64,000 nt of DNA from an uncultured Bacteroidales bacterium (GTDB taxonomy: Bacteria > Bacteroidota > Bacteroidia > Bacteroidales > Tenuifilaceae), in NCBI GenBank assembly GCA_937926785.1, contig CALBBQ010000009.1:1-64000 (forward strand), written 5' to 3'. Position 1 is the first letter of the stretch; the number at the start of each line of letters is the position of its first letter. This document shows positions 9,635 through 18,862 of this stretch, piece after piece. Under the pieces are notes generated by a model, which saw only the letters and a list, made by a program, of their open reading frames with translations, was not told the origin of the DNA and made no database searches. Made by a program: the position numbers and the translations under genes.

Positions 9635-12487
9635 ATGTTTATCAGACGTTTTAAACTATTTACTTTCACATTCACTTTACATCTGCTATTTTCAACTTTC
9701 GCTTTATATGCTCAATACTATCAAACAGGCGTAGAACCTTTTAATACAAAGTGGAAGAAAAAAGAATTTCAAAATATCCGACTTATATTTCCTGCTGAAG
9801 CCGACAGCATGGCAAACATATTCCTTTCCTCGTTAACATTATCTGATAGCCTTAACGATACTGATTATAGCATTGGCAAAAAGAGAATGGATGTAGTACT
9901 CCACCCCAACACGGTTCTGTCAAATGGATTTGTGGCCTGGGCGCCCCGCCGCATGGAACTTGTTACCCAACCCGATGCCGGTAATGATGCCTCGATGTGG
10001 CACCAAACGCTTAGCATACATGAGATGCGTCACGTTAAACAACTATACGCCTTGAATGTTGGAACCGTAAAGCTTGCCTCATGGCTGCTTGGCCAGCAAG
10101 CCGTGGGCCTGGCTTCGGCAATGGTTAATCCATGGATATTTGAGGGTGATGCCGTTTGGGCCGAAACCCATTTTTCATATTCTGGTAGAGGTCGTTCGGC
10201 TAACTTTTTTCAGCATTACTACGCTTTTTCTAACTCGGGACTAAAAAGCTACAGCTACGACAAGTGGCTACTTGGTTCGTATAAGGATTACGTTCCTAAC
10301 CATTACCAATTTGGCTACCAGCTTACCCACTACATCAACCAAAAATACGGAAACCTAGTTATACCCAATACATACCGATTTGTTGGCAGGTACCCATTTA
10401 CCCTGTTCCCCACCTATTTTGCTTTGAAAAAACAAACCGGCCTCTCGCGTAAAAATATTTTCCAAAAAGCGTTTGCGTTTAACGATTCCATCTGGAGAAA
10501 CGACTACCTTAAACACCATAATAAAACCCAGGTTCAACCCGGTTCCAACGGCTATCAAAGTTTTCTCTATCCTTTCCCTGTAAATGACTCTGTTACAATT
10601 GCATATATTAACTCACTTACAAAAACACCATTTTTTGCCTACACAACAGATAATGGAGAAATATCAAAAATAGTCAGCACAGGTTATGTGGTTGGCCGCC
10701 CCAATTATACCGACAGCCTGATTATTTGGGCAGAATTCCACCCGCACTCACGTTGGGAATGGAAAAGTCTTAACGACATTAAAGTTTTTAACCTTCACAC
10801 CAAATCGGAACAGCTGATCACAACAGGCCGCTTTTTCTCCCCAGCCTACGATGGGGCTACATACAAGATTTACTGCTTGGAATACACAGCAGAAGGAAAC
10901 TATTACCTTACAAGAGTTTCAATGAATGGTGATACTGAAAGAGTTTTTTCTTTTGAAAGTGGGTACGAAATTCAGGAAATTTGTGTTGATTCCAAACATT
11001 CAAACATTTATGGTGTTGCGGTAACTAAATATGGTAAAATGATTTTTCGTATTGATTCCACCTTTAGGTTCGAAAACATTTTCGATGGAAAGTTCCGCGA
11101 TATCCGTTCCATTTCATATTACCAGAACAATCTTTTTTTCACCTTTACTGATGGTTTCACTGAAAATATATATTCACTTGATTTATCGGATTATAAACTA
11201 TATATTTTGCAAAATACTCCTGAAAATTCAACCTTTCCTGCAGGAAAAAATGGTAACCTGATTTTTTCTCACTACACATATGGGGGATATCGAATTTCAA
11301 AAGTAAAAGATATTTTACATAACAGATACACTTTAGACAGTATTAGTTCATTTAATCATATTGTTAAAATAAATAAACACATACTAAATGATTTTCATGA
11401 TGTTGTTAACTATAAGACCGATGATTATGTCGGTCTAAAGCCATTATTCAATGTTCACAGCTGGTTCCCGGTTTACATGAAACCCTTGAGTGACCCTTCA
11501 GATATCGAAAGTCAAAATCCTATTTTTCCCGGTATCACTTTGCTTTCACAAAACCTAACCGGAACAACACAGATCAACGCTGGCTACGGGTACAACCACT
11601 CCCATCTGCTTTTCGCTTCCTTAAGCTACAGCGGCCTATGGCCGGTGATAAACTTATCCGTAGAGCAAACTGATAGCCCTGCCTGGCTATACCGTGTTAC
11701 GCAGTTATACCCTTTGAACCGGGATTTTCGAAAGAGAGCAGAGCTGGGATTATATATTCCATACACCTTTAGTGGAGGTCTGTACTTATCTTCCCTACAA
11801 CTCTACAATAAACTGGTGTTTACCAATGATTACCTCTATAATGAAAGCGAAAATGCCTACCGATCCGGCTTGTACACAAACGAATTCGGTTTTGTTTACT
11901 ACTCTCTTCGCCGAATGGCGCATCGCGATTTGCAGCCCAGATATGGATTTTTAATAAGTTCCGGAATTTTAGCCACACCCTGGGACTACAACAACCTGCC
12001 CAACCTGTGGTTCGGCAAGGCTAAGTTTTACCTCCCTGGCATAATGGTAAATCAAGGTTTAAGTATTACACTAAATACACAATCACAGAGCATTAAATAC
12101 ATCTATTTGAATAATAAGGTTAATTTCCCTAGGGGTTACGTGGACATGCCGTCAGTTCAATATAATGGAGTAAGTATTGATTATACACTTCCCATCGTTT
12201 ACCCCGATTTAAATATCAGCTCACTGGTCTATATCAAGCGAGTTTCGTTAAACCTGTTTTCCGATTTTGCCGAAAATCGGTATAAAACCATCATTTATAA
12301 TTCAATTGTAACGTTAACTGACAAATTACAATCTATTGGTTTTTCAACTTATATCGATTTACATTTATTCAGAACCTGGTACCCATTCCGGTTAAAATTT
12401 ACACAAGCCTTTACTGGAAAATACTATCGCGCATTTTCCGATTTAACCTTTTCCATTGATATTAATTCTACCTTTGCCACCCGATAG
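9635..12487 (+). CDS. Secreted HExxH metallopeptidase-like protein with propeller and beta-barrel-like C-terminus
   Basis: 950 residues. A signal peptide covers about residues 1-26. The N-terminal region carries HEMRH (129-133) and, about 37 residues on, PWIFEGDAVWAET (third-ligand Glu170 or Glu177), the layout of gluzincin zinc peptidases. From about 310 to 610 are short repeated beta strands reminiscent of a WD40/TolB-type propeller (for example YDGATYKIYCLEY). From about 650 to the end the sequence is rich in alternating aromatic/polar strands (YGYNHSHLLFASLSYSGLW) like an outer-membrane beta-barrel. It is probably an outer-membrane-anchored peptidase, but substrate and topology are unknown. 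It lies between a secreted nuclease and a second one, suggesting a macromolecule-degradation cluster. Confidence 0.75.
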   Translation: MFIRRFKLFTFTFTLHLLFSTFALYAQYYQTGVEPFNTKWKKKEFQNIRLIFPAEADSMANIFLSSLTLSDSLNDTDYSIGKKRMDVVLHPNTVLSNGFVAWAPRRMELVTQPDAGNDASMWHQTLSIHEMRHVKQLYALNVGTVKLASWLLGQQAVGLASAMVNPWIFEGDAVWAETHFSYSGRGRSANFFQHYYAFSNSGLKSYSYDKWLLGSYKDYVPNHYQFGYQLTHYINQKYGNLVIPNTYRFVGRYPFTLFPTYFALKKQTGLSRKNIFQKAFAFNDSIWRNDYLKHHNKTQVQPGSNGYQSFLYPFPVNDSVTIAYINSLTKTPFFAYTTDNGEISKIVSTGYVVGRPNYTDSLIIWAEFHPHSRWEWKSLNDIKVFNLHTKSEQLITTGRFFSPAYDGATYKIYCLEYTAEGNYYLTRVSMNGDTERVFSFESGYEIQEICVDSKHSNIYGVAVTKYGKMIFRIDSTFRFENIFDGKFRDIRSISYYQNNLFFTFTDGFTENIYSLDLSDYKLYILQNTPENSTFPAGKNGNLIFSHYTYGGYRISKVKDILHNRYTLDSISSFNHIVKINKHILNDFHDVVNYKTDDYVGLKPLFNVHSWFPVYMKPLSDPSDIESQNPIFPGITLLSQNLTGTTQINAGYGYNHSHLLFASLSYSGLWPVINLSVEQTDSPAWLYRVTQLYPLNRDFRKRAELGLYIPYTFSGGLYLSSLQLYNKLVFTNDYLYNESENAYRSGLYTNEFGFVYYSLRRMAHRDLQPRYGFLISSGILATPWDYNNLPNLWFGKAKFYLPGIMVNQGLSITLNTQSQSIKYIYLNNKVNFPRGYVDMPSVQYNGVSIDYTLPIVYPDLNISSLVYIKRVSLNLFSDFAENRYKTIIYNSIVTLTDKLQSIGFSTYIDLHLFRTWYPFRLKFTQAFTGKYYRAFSDLTFSIDINSTFATR

Positions 12488-12527
12488 TTTAAAAACTTTT
12501 ATTTGGCTTTTTCCGTATCAGGGAACT

Positions 12528-13073
12528 ATGGAAGTCAAAGAACTGAAAAAAAACATCCGTAAAACCATTAAAAGCATCAGGCTTTCGTTAAGCCCTATTG
12601 ATGCTAAACGCAAGGCTCAGCAAGTTTTTGCTGAGATTGAAAGCATGGAGCGGTTTAGACTTGCAAAAACAGTACTGGCTTTTTGGTCGCTCCCCGACGA
12701 AATTGATACGCACGATTTTGTAATAAAGTGGGCTGCGCAAAAGCGCATTGTGCTTCCGGTTGTTGTGGGCGATGAGCTGGAGTTTAGACTTTACAAAGGG
12801 GTTGAATATCTTCAAAAAAGTTCAGGTTTTGGCATCATGGAGCCTAAAACAGGAGAACTGGTTGACCCAAAAGAAATAAACTTTGCAATTATTCCCGGCG
12901 TTGCTTTCGACCTAAAAGGGAATAGGCTTGGCCGAGGAAAGGGGTTTTATGACCGAACCCTACCTAAACTCATCAACGCAGTAAAGGTAGGTGTAGCCTA
13001 CGAGTTTCAGCTGATTGATTCGGTTCCTGTTTCGGAACACGACCACCCGGTTGATTTTGTTATTTATAACTAA
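12528..13073 (+). CDS. 5-formyltetrahydrofolate cyclo-ligase
   Basis: 181 residues. The enzyme converts 5-formyl-THF to 5,10-methenyl-THF with ATP. Signature elements are the basic N-terminal helix (KKNIRKTIKSIRLSLS), the substrate-loop region FWSLPDEIDT, and GRGKGFYDRTL, the family's G-x-G-x-G-[FY]-Y-D-R motif. The frame is open from 12456, which would overlap the previous gene; the ATG at 12528 gives the normal length and follows a weak GGGA ribosome-binding sequence. It is a housekeeping gene placed between two secreted-enzyme genes. Confidence 0.93.
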   Translation: MEVKELKKNIRKTIKSIRLSLSPIDAKRKAQQVFAEIESMERFRLAKTVLAFWSLPDEIDTHDFVIKWAAQKRIVLPVVVGDELEFRLYKGVEYLQKSSGFGIMEPKTGELVDPKEINFAIIPGVAFDLKGNRLGRGKGFYDRTLPKLINAVKVGVAYEFQLIDSVPVSEHDHPVDFVIYN

Positions 13074-13084
13074 AACATGAAGTG

Positions 13085-15049
13085 ATGATTTTTACCAGAC
13101 GGACAATTTTAGTTTTATTTCTTTCACTCGTCTTTGCGCTCGGCCTTTTAGCTCAAATACCCGACGGGTACTACTCCTCAACGGAGGGGAAAACCGGAGC
13201 AGAGCTTAAAACGGCGCTTTACGATATTATTAAAAATCATACCGTGATTTCTTATAATGATCTATGGGCTGCTTTTCAGTACACCGATAAGAAAAGCAAC
13301 GGTAAGGTTTGGGATATGTACTCCGATAAACCAGGTCAAACCCCACCCTATGAATATACTTTCGTTACGAACCAGTGTGGTACATATAATTCTGAGGGTG
13401 ACTGTTACAACCGGGAGCATTCTTTCCCTAAGAGCTGGTTTAACGATGCAAGTCCCATGTATTCCGATCTATTCCATCTTTATCCCACAGATGGATATGT
13501 TAACAACCGCCGTAGCAACTATATTTTTGCCGAAGTATCCACGGTAAGCTGGACCTCGCTTAACGGTAGCAAACTAGGCACCTCAACCGCATCGGGATCA
13601 ACTTTAACCGTGTTTGAACCCATTGACGAGTACAAGGGCGATTTTGCCCGTACCTACTTTTACATGGCTACCCGATACGAAAACCTGATTCCAACCTGGG
13701 CTACATATAATACGGAAGCGAAGGCAATACTAGATGGAACCAGCTATCCTGCTTACAAGCAGTGGTACATCAACCTGCTACTTAAATGGCACCAGCAGGA
13801 CCCTGTAAGCCAAAAAGAGATTGACAGGAACAATGTGATTTACACTAACTACCAGCATAACCGCAACCCGTTTATCGACCACCCGGAGTACGCTCAGCTT
13901 ATCTGGGGTACTTCTACCCCAATTTCATTCACAAGCACCCCTGTAACCACAGCAACCGTTGGTGTAGGCTATACCTATACGATCACAGCTAGCGGAGGTA
14001 ATGGTTCATTTATTACCATTTCAGCTGTTTCCCATCCTGCATGGCTAACCCTAACCCAAACCGGAAACGGAACTGCAACGCTTAGCGGAACGCCGTCACA
14101 GGCTAATGTTGGCAATCATTCTGTTTCACTAAAAGCGAGCGACGGCATGAATGAGACCATTCAGTCGTTCACCATCAATGTTAGCATAGCCCAAAACGTT
14201 AAACCCTCCATTTCAGATGTAACCGTAACCCCCGCTTCTCCGGTTACCCGACAAACAATTACCGTTTCAGCTAACATATCCGACACCGATGGAAGCGTTT
14301 CAAAAGCCATATTTAGCTGGGGGTACTCATCGGCCAACCTAAGCAATTCATACGAAATGCAGGCAGATCAAAGCGTATATTCGGCACCCGTACCTGCACA
14401 AACAAATCCCACAAGCATTTTTTTCAGAATTTCAGCAATAGATAACGCCAGCGACACATCGTACTACAACAGTTCTTTTTCTGTTGGCCAAAATCAGCTG
14501 CCGGCTATCAGCAACATTGCACATAGCCCGATAAGCCCAACCTCAACCGATGCGGTAAACGTAACTGCGAACGTAAGCGACCCCGAAGGTCGGCTTGGTA
14601 ACGTATTCCTGCTTTGGGGTATTACTGAAGCATCACAAAGCAACCAAATACAAATGATGAATGGAAGCGGTGCATACTCAGCAACCATTCCGGCAAATCC
14701 ATCACAAACCACGGTTTACTATCGCATAAAAGCCTACGATGCCGAAGGGCAAAGCGTTTTAAGCAGCTTAAGCAGCTACCTGGTTACACCTGCTACCGCC
14801 ATACCAAACGAGGCACTTAAACAGGTTTCGGTTTACCCCAACCCGTTCTCCAATTTTATTCAGGTTGATTACCCGCTATCCGATAACTACACTCTAACCC
14901 TCAGCAATCTTATTGGACAAGTTGTGTATAGTAAGGCTGTTATTAATGGGAATACTCGGATTGATTGTTCGGAACTTCAACCCGGAATATACATGTTAAC
15001 CCTAAAGGGGAACAACGGGACAATAATTCGAAAAATGTTGAAAAGATAG
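13085..15049 (+). CDS. T9SS-exported endonuclease I family nuclease
   Basis: 654 residues from the ATG at 13085 (a GTG directly before is possible). A signal peptide ends near LLAQ. Residues about 25-275 are an endonuclease I (EndA/NucM) domain with the catalytic motif NREHSFPKSWF at about 109-119 and DLFHLYPTDGYVNNRR. Then follow a putative Ig/cadherin-like domain (about 280-365), two homologous beta-sandwich repeats (about 368-465 and 470-570, each with a [ILV]FLLWG/IFSWG strand), and a T9SS type A sorting domain ending KMLKR (VSVYPNPFSNFIQVDY, LSNLIGQVVYS, LQPGIYMLTL). It should degrade extracellular DNA or RNA at the cell surface. It is the second T9SS nuclease within 5 kb. Confidence 0.93.
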   Translation: MIFTRRTILVLFLSLVFALGLLAQIPDGYYSSTEGKTGAELKTALYDIIKNHTVISYNDLWAAFQYTDKKSNGKVWDMYSDKPGQTPPYEYTFVTNQCGTYNSEGDCYNREHSFPKSWFNDASPMYSDLFHLYPTDGYVNNRRSNYIFAEVSTVSWTSLNGSKLGTSTASGSTLTVFEPIDEYKGDFARTYFYMATRYENLIPTWATYNTEAKAILDGTSYPAYKQWYINLLLKWHQQDPVSQKEIDRNNVIYTNYQHNRNPFIDHPEYAQLIWGTSTPISFTSTPVTTATVGVGYTYTITASGGNGSFITISAVSHPAWLTLTQTGNGTATLSGTPSQANVGNHSVSLKASDGMNETIQSFTINVSIAQNVKPSISDVTVTPASPVTRQTITVSANISDTDGSVSKAIFSWGYSSANLSNSYEMQADQSVYSAPVPAQTNPTSIFFRISAIDNASDTSYYNSSFSVGQNQLPAISNIAHSPISPTSTDAVNVTANVSDPEGRLGNVFLLWGITEASQSNQIQMMNGSGAYSATIPANPSQTTVYYRIKAYDAEGQSVLSSLSSYLVTPATAIPNEALKQVSVYPNPFSNFIQVDYPLSDNYTLTLSNLIGQVVYSKAVINGNTRIDCSELQPGIYMLTLKGNNGTIIRKMLKR

Positions 15050-15081
15050 ATTGGCTCATCGTTTTGAAACAGCGAAATGGC

Positions 15082-15115
15082 AAAAAACCCTTGGATTCTG
15101 GACAAAGGGTTTTTT
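15082..15115. terminator. Bidirectional terminator between endonuclease I and superoxide dismutase genes
   Basis: A perfect 11-bp inverted repeat AAAAAACCCTT (15082-15092) / AAGGGTTTTTT (15105-15115) with a 12-base loop. Each arm supplies a T-run for one direction, fitting the convergent genes on either side. Confidence 0.85.
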
Positions 15116-15137
15116 AAGTTTTCTATGGAATTTTGAC

Positions 15138-15839
15138 TTACTTTTGTAATATAGCCTCCTCATACAAAGCAGAAACCACCTCCCAGTTCACCAATTCCCA
15201 AAAGTTTTTTACATACTCGGCACGCTTATTCTGATATTTTAGGTAGTAAGCATGCTCCCAAACATCCACTCCCACGATGGGAACACCTTTAACATCAGAA
15301 ACGTCCATCAGGGGGTTATCCTGATTGGGGGTAGAGCACACCATGAGCTTTCCTGAATTTCCAACAACCACCCAAGCCCAACCGCTTCCAAAGCGCTTAA
15401 GCGATGCATCGTTTACCTGGTTTATCATATTATCAACCGAACCAAAATCACGGATAATGGCATCGCTAAGCGATTTGCTGATATTCTTCCTGTTTCCAGG
15501 TTTAAGAATTTCCCAATAGAGCACGTGGTTAAAGTAACCACCACCATTATTACGAATCCCGGCTGGGTAGGATGATACTTTTCCAAACATTTCGTTGAAG
15601 GTAAGATCTGATATCTTCAGTTCTTCTGCTATTTTCACGAAGTTTTGAAAGTAGGATCTGTGGTGTCGGCTGTAGTGAATCTCAACGGTAAGCGCATCTA
15701 TTACCGGCTCTAACTCACTATAATTATAGGGCAATTGGTAAAAACTCAAGGCAGAAACCTTTTGTGACAATAGGTTCCCTTGTGCTTGCGCCAAATTTGC
15801 AAACGTTGTGACTACTAATGCAAGAATAATTTTCCTCAT
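15138..15839 (-). CDS. Exported Fe/Mn superoxide dismutase
   Basis: 233 residues. It dismutates superoxide. Metal ligands are visible as His55 (EIHYSRHH), His105 (GGGYFNHVLYWE), Asp192 and His196 (VDVWEHAYY). The active-site Gln lies in the TPNQDNP segment and Gly occupies the other switch position (NNGGGYFNH), the pattern of Mn-type rather than Fe-type enzymes; cambialistic use is possible. Unusually, a signal peptide (MRKIILALVV to AQAQ) precedes the domain, so it should act in the periplasm. The start at 15839 is chosen over 15866 because it gives a compact signal peptide. Confidence 0.92.
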   Translation of the reverse strand: MRKIILALVVTTFANLAQAQGNLLSQKVSALSFYQLPYNYSELEPVIDALTVEIHYSRHHRSYFQNFVKIAEELKISDLTFNEMFGKVSSYPAGIRNNGGGYFNHVLYWEILKPGNRKNISKSLSDAIIRDFGSVDNMINQVNDASLKRFGSGWAWVVVGNSGKLMVCSTPNQDNPLMDVSDVKGVPIVGVDVWEHAYYLKYQNKRAEYVKNFWELVNWEVVSALYEEAILQK

Positions 15840-16080
15840 GGCAGTTTGATTTTTCTTTACAAACAAATCAGAGGGTTTATTGGTTCAAAATCAATGTGGT
15901 AAACCTGATGCCATTTAATAGGAAAACCGGAAGAGTTAAAGAGGGTATCTTTAACTTCAAATTGGTTTACAGGGTAAAAGGGAAAACTTATGAAATAGGA
16001 AACCAAACCAATAACATGTGAATAATATCCAAAGGATGAAGATGAAAGATGTTTATTTTATTAGCCTCAGCGCCAACCTT

Positions 16081-17661
16081 CTAGAATTCTTGCCCGCTTT
16101 GCTTGGGATAATCAATGGAGTAGTGCAGTCCCCTGCTTTCGTGCATATCCTGTGCAGCCCGTATAATTAGGTATCCAACATTTATCATGTTACGCAACTC
16201 GCAAAGCTTTTGAGTAAGAATCGATTTTTTATAGAGTTCCTCGGTCTCGCGGTAAAGTATTTCTAAACGGGTAAATGCCCTTTGCAAACGTAGGTTAGAA
16301 CGTACTATACCCACATAGCTGCTCATGATCTGCTGCATTTCGCGGTAACTTTGGGTAATAAGTACCATCTCCTCGTTATGAATCGTTCCGGCATAATTCC
16401 ACTCCGGGATAGAGGAATTTATTTCATACATCTTTAAATTTTCAAGGGAATGCAAAGCTCCACGATGTGCATATACAATTGCTTCAATAAGCGAGTTAGA
16501 GGCAAGCCTGTTCGCACCATGAAGGCCGGTAGAGGAGCATTCACCTACGGCATAAAGGCGTTTAATAGTGGAATGGGCATTTGTATCAACCTTAATTCCT
16601 CCGCACAAGTAGTGGGCAGCTGGAACAACCGGTATCATATCCTTTGTGATATCGATACCAATAGAAAGACACTTTTGATAGATGTTAGGGAAATGGTCAA
16701 TAATCGCTTTGGGCTCCATGAAGGTTACATCAAGGTAAACGAAATCGTCGCCCCTTACCTTCATCTCATTGTCAATGGCACGGGCAACAATATCGCGGGG
16801 AGCAAGTGAGCCGCGAGCATCATACTTATGCATGAACTCTTTACCATCGATTGTTTTGAGCACTCCACCAAAACCTCGCATGGCTTCGGTAATCAGAAAC
16901 GATGGACGCTCTCCGGGGTTATAGAGCGACGTGGGGTGGAACTGAACAAAGGCCATGTTCTCAACTTGACCTTTGGCGCGGTAAACCATAGAGATCCCAT
17001 CGCCTGTTGCCACAGGCGGATTTGTGGTAGTATTGTAGATGTTTCCTGTGCCTCCGGTAGCCAAAACGGTAATTCGGCTCAGAAATGTGTGAACTTCCTG
17101 TGTTTTAAGGTTCAACACGTAAGCTCCAAAACAGGTTATATCGGGGTTGCCCCGTTTCACCTCCAGCCCTAAATGGTGCTGCGTGATAATATCAACAGCA
17201 AAGTAGTTTTCATAGATTGTTATGTTCGGGTGCTGACGAACCCTATTGCTTAGTACCCTTTGGATTTCCGAACCCGTATTGTCTTTATAATGAAGAATGC
17301 GATGCTCCGAATGCCCACCCTCACGAGCCAAATCGTACTGGCCGTTAGGTTTACGGTCAAATTTCACCCCCCAATTAATCAGCTGCTTAATCTGGTTAGG
17401 TGCCTCATTCACTACCATACGCACCACCTCCTCGTTACAAAGTCCATCGCCGCATATCAACGTGTCCTGTATATGTTTTTCGGGCGTATCGGGGTCATAG
17501 GTTACTGCTGCTATGCCGCCCTGAGCGTATGCAGTGTTGGTTTCATCGAGCCTATCCTTGGTAACAAGAGTAACCCTGGCATAATCGGCAACTTTTAGGG
17601 CAAAGCTAAGCCCGCCTATGCCTGAACCTATTACCAGATAATCGGTTTCAATTTTGCTCAT
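16081..17661 (-). CDS. nadB: L-aspartate oxidase
   Basis: 526 residues. It oxidises L-aspartate to iminoaspartate in de novo NAD synthesis. The N-terminal FAD-binding motif is VIGSGIGGLSFAL (about 11-23); other signatures are AQGGIAAV, REGGHSEHRILH, LATGGTGNIY and the late GECSSTGLHGANRLASNSL. The C-terminus is the helical domain. nadA and nadC are not in the window. A -7 box with a -33 TTG lies upstream at the end of the PHP phosphatase gene. Confidence 0.96.
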   Translation of the reverse strand: MSKIETDYLVIGSGIGGLSFALKVADYARVTLVTKDRLDETNTAYAQGGIAAVTYDPDTPEKHIQDTLICGDGLCNEEVVRMVVNEAPNQIKQLINWGVKFDRKPNGQYDLAREGGHSEHRILHYKDNTGSEIQRVLSNRVRQHPNITIYENYFAVDIITQHHLGLEVKRGNPDITCFGAYVLNLKTQEVHTFLSRITVLATGGTGNIYNTTTNPPVATGDGISMVYRAKGQVENMAFVQFHPTSLYNPGERPSFLITEAMRGFGGVLKTIDGKEFMHKYDARGSLAPRDIVARAIDNEMKVRGDDFVYLDVTFMEPKAIIDHFPNIYQKCLSIGIDITKDMIPVVPAAHYLCGGIKVDTNAHSTIKRLYAVGECSSTGLHGANRLASNSLIEAIVYAHRGALHSLENLKMYEINSSIPEWNYAGTIHNEEMVLITQSYREMQQIMSSYVGIVRSNLRLQRAFTRLEILYRETEELYKKSILTQKLCELRNMINVGYLIIRAAQDMHESRGLHYSIDYPKQSGQEF

Positions 17662-17692
17662 AAATAGTTCAAATTGGGATACGCAAAGGGGG

Positions 17693-17723
17693 CAAAGCTA
17701 TGAATTAACCCTAACTAATGCAA
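17693..17723 (-). promoter_or_regulatory. nadB promoter
   Basis: The minus strand shows TTG (17723-17721), a 20-base spacer and TAGCTTTG (17700-17693), a full -7 match about 32 bases before the nadB ATG. The -33 element abuts the end of the upstream gene. Confidence 0.5.
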
Positions 17724-17724
17724 G

Positions 17725-18498
17725 CTAAAGAGGAGCTGAAGAGCGTTTGCGTTGCTTAAAGGTAACTATTTCCTTGTATCCTATAGACTTCAGGAGGTTT
17801 ACGGCTTCTTCAAAATGTTGACCAATATTCTGCTCAACGTGAGCGTCGGAACCAAGTGTAATGGGAACATGGTAATGGTGTAGGACTTCAAGGAAATCGA
17901 CCGAGGGATAAAACTCGGCGCAGGGTTTATTCTTTCCGCTTGTATTCAACTCCACAACAACTCCACTTTCTCTGAATACCCGTGCCGTTTCCTCGTATAG
18001 CTTATTCAGGTTGAAAGTTGGGTACACCGCAAATTTTTTTGCAAGGTCGGCATGGCCAATAATATCAAATATTTGGCTTTGGGCGGCTTCCGAAATAAGG
18101 CGGAAGTAGGTTCGGTAAAAATTATTTATGTCAATCGTTTCATACCCGTTGATATCGGTGTCAAAGTTCCAGTCATCAATAAAATGAACGGAACCAATCA
18201 CGTAATCGAGCGGAAGTGCTTGCAGTATTTTTCGGGTATCTCCTGCCAAAGAGGGTATATAATCAACTTCGGCTCCAAACCGAACGGTTAGAGGGCTGGA
18301 ACGATGCTGAATGTGTTTCATGGTATCGATAAGTTCAGGGATACGGGTTAAATCCATGGACCAACCAACCGGTTTAAGCGAGATATGATCGCTAAAACCA
18401 ATCTCTGTGAATCCCGAAACTTCGGCAGAGTAAATCATCTCCTCGTGGGTATGATGCCCATCGGAAAACCGGGTATGCATGTGGTAATCGGGATACAT
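17725..18498 (-). CDS. PHP-domain phosphatase (histidinol-phosphatase HisJ-like)
   Basis: 257 residues. A PHP fold is evident: DYHMHTRFSDG at the N-terminus, IGFSDHI, the central FGAEVDYIP, IGSVHFI, FDIIGHADL, VVELNTSGK, and the C-terminal LGSDAHVEQNIGQ, which together supply the metal ligands. The closest named family is histidinol-phosphatase of the HisJ/HisK type, which would catalyse a step of histidine synthesis. No his genes are nearby, so another phosphoester substrate is possible. Confidence 0.85.
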   Translation of the reverse strand: MYPDYHMHTRFSDGHHTHEEMIYSAEVSGFTEIGFSDHISLKPVGWSMDLTRIPELIDTMKHIQHRSSPLTVRFGAEVDYIPSLAGDTRKILQALPLDYVIGSVHFIDDWNFDTDINGYETIDINNFYRTYFRLISEAAQSQIFDIIGHADLAKKFAVYPTFNLNKLYEETARVFRESGVVVELNTSGKNKPCAEFYPSVDFLEVLHHYHVPITLGSDAHVEQNIGQHFEEAVNLLKSIGYKEIVTFKQRKRSSAPL

Positions 18499-18588
18499 AC
18501 AGTAGCTTTTTTATCTTAAACAAAAATTCGCCATGTGAGTTCATATCAAATTTATCACATTAATTGCTATAATTGCCAAAAAAAAGTA

Positions 18589-18861
18589 TTGATTACAGTT
18601 ATTGGTATAATGGGTGCAGGTATGCTACTTGGCTTCCTGTTGAGGCGACGTAAAAAGCTGATGTCTGCGAATGAAAAACTTATTACCTATGCCATCTACC
18701 TTTTGCTTTTCATGATGGGTGTAAGCATCGGTTCGAATCAGCAAATCATGGGCTCGCTGAATTCAATAGGGATAACCGCATTACTGGTTTCGGTAGGTGC
18801 CGTGACGGGAAGCATACTCTTAGGATTCTTTGTTAATAGAATTTTCTTTAAAAGTAAATAA
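18589..18861 (+). CDS. lysO: Lysine exporter LysO, N-terminal half (split gene)
   Basis: About 90 residues, three TM helices: a starting helix (VIGIMGAGMLLGFLL), a basic loop RRRKKL, then YAIYLLLFMMGVSIGSN and a third helix. This is the N-terminal third of LysO/YbjE, the lysine exporter of Enterobacteria, in which both parts are one protein of about 300 residues. The frame is open from a GTG at 18535, but similarity begins at the TTG at 18589 (or ATG 18610), so 18589 is chosen. The C-terminal part follows after one base. Adjacent split genes occur in other Bacteroidota, so this is probably a true two-gene form. Confidence 0.8.
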   Translation: MITVIGIMGAGMLLGFLLRRRKKLMSANEKLITYAIYLLLFMMGVSIGSNQQIMGSLNSIGITALLVSVGAVTGSILLGFFVNRIFFKSK

Positions 18862-18862
18862 C

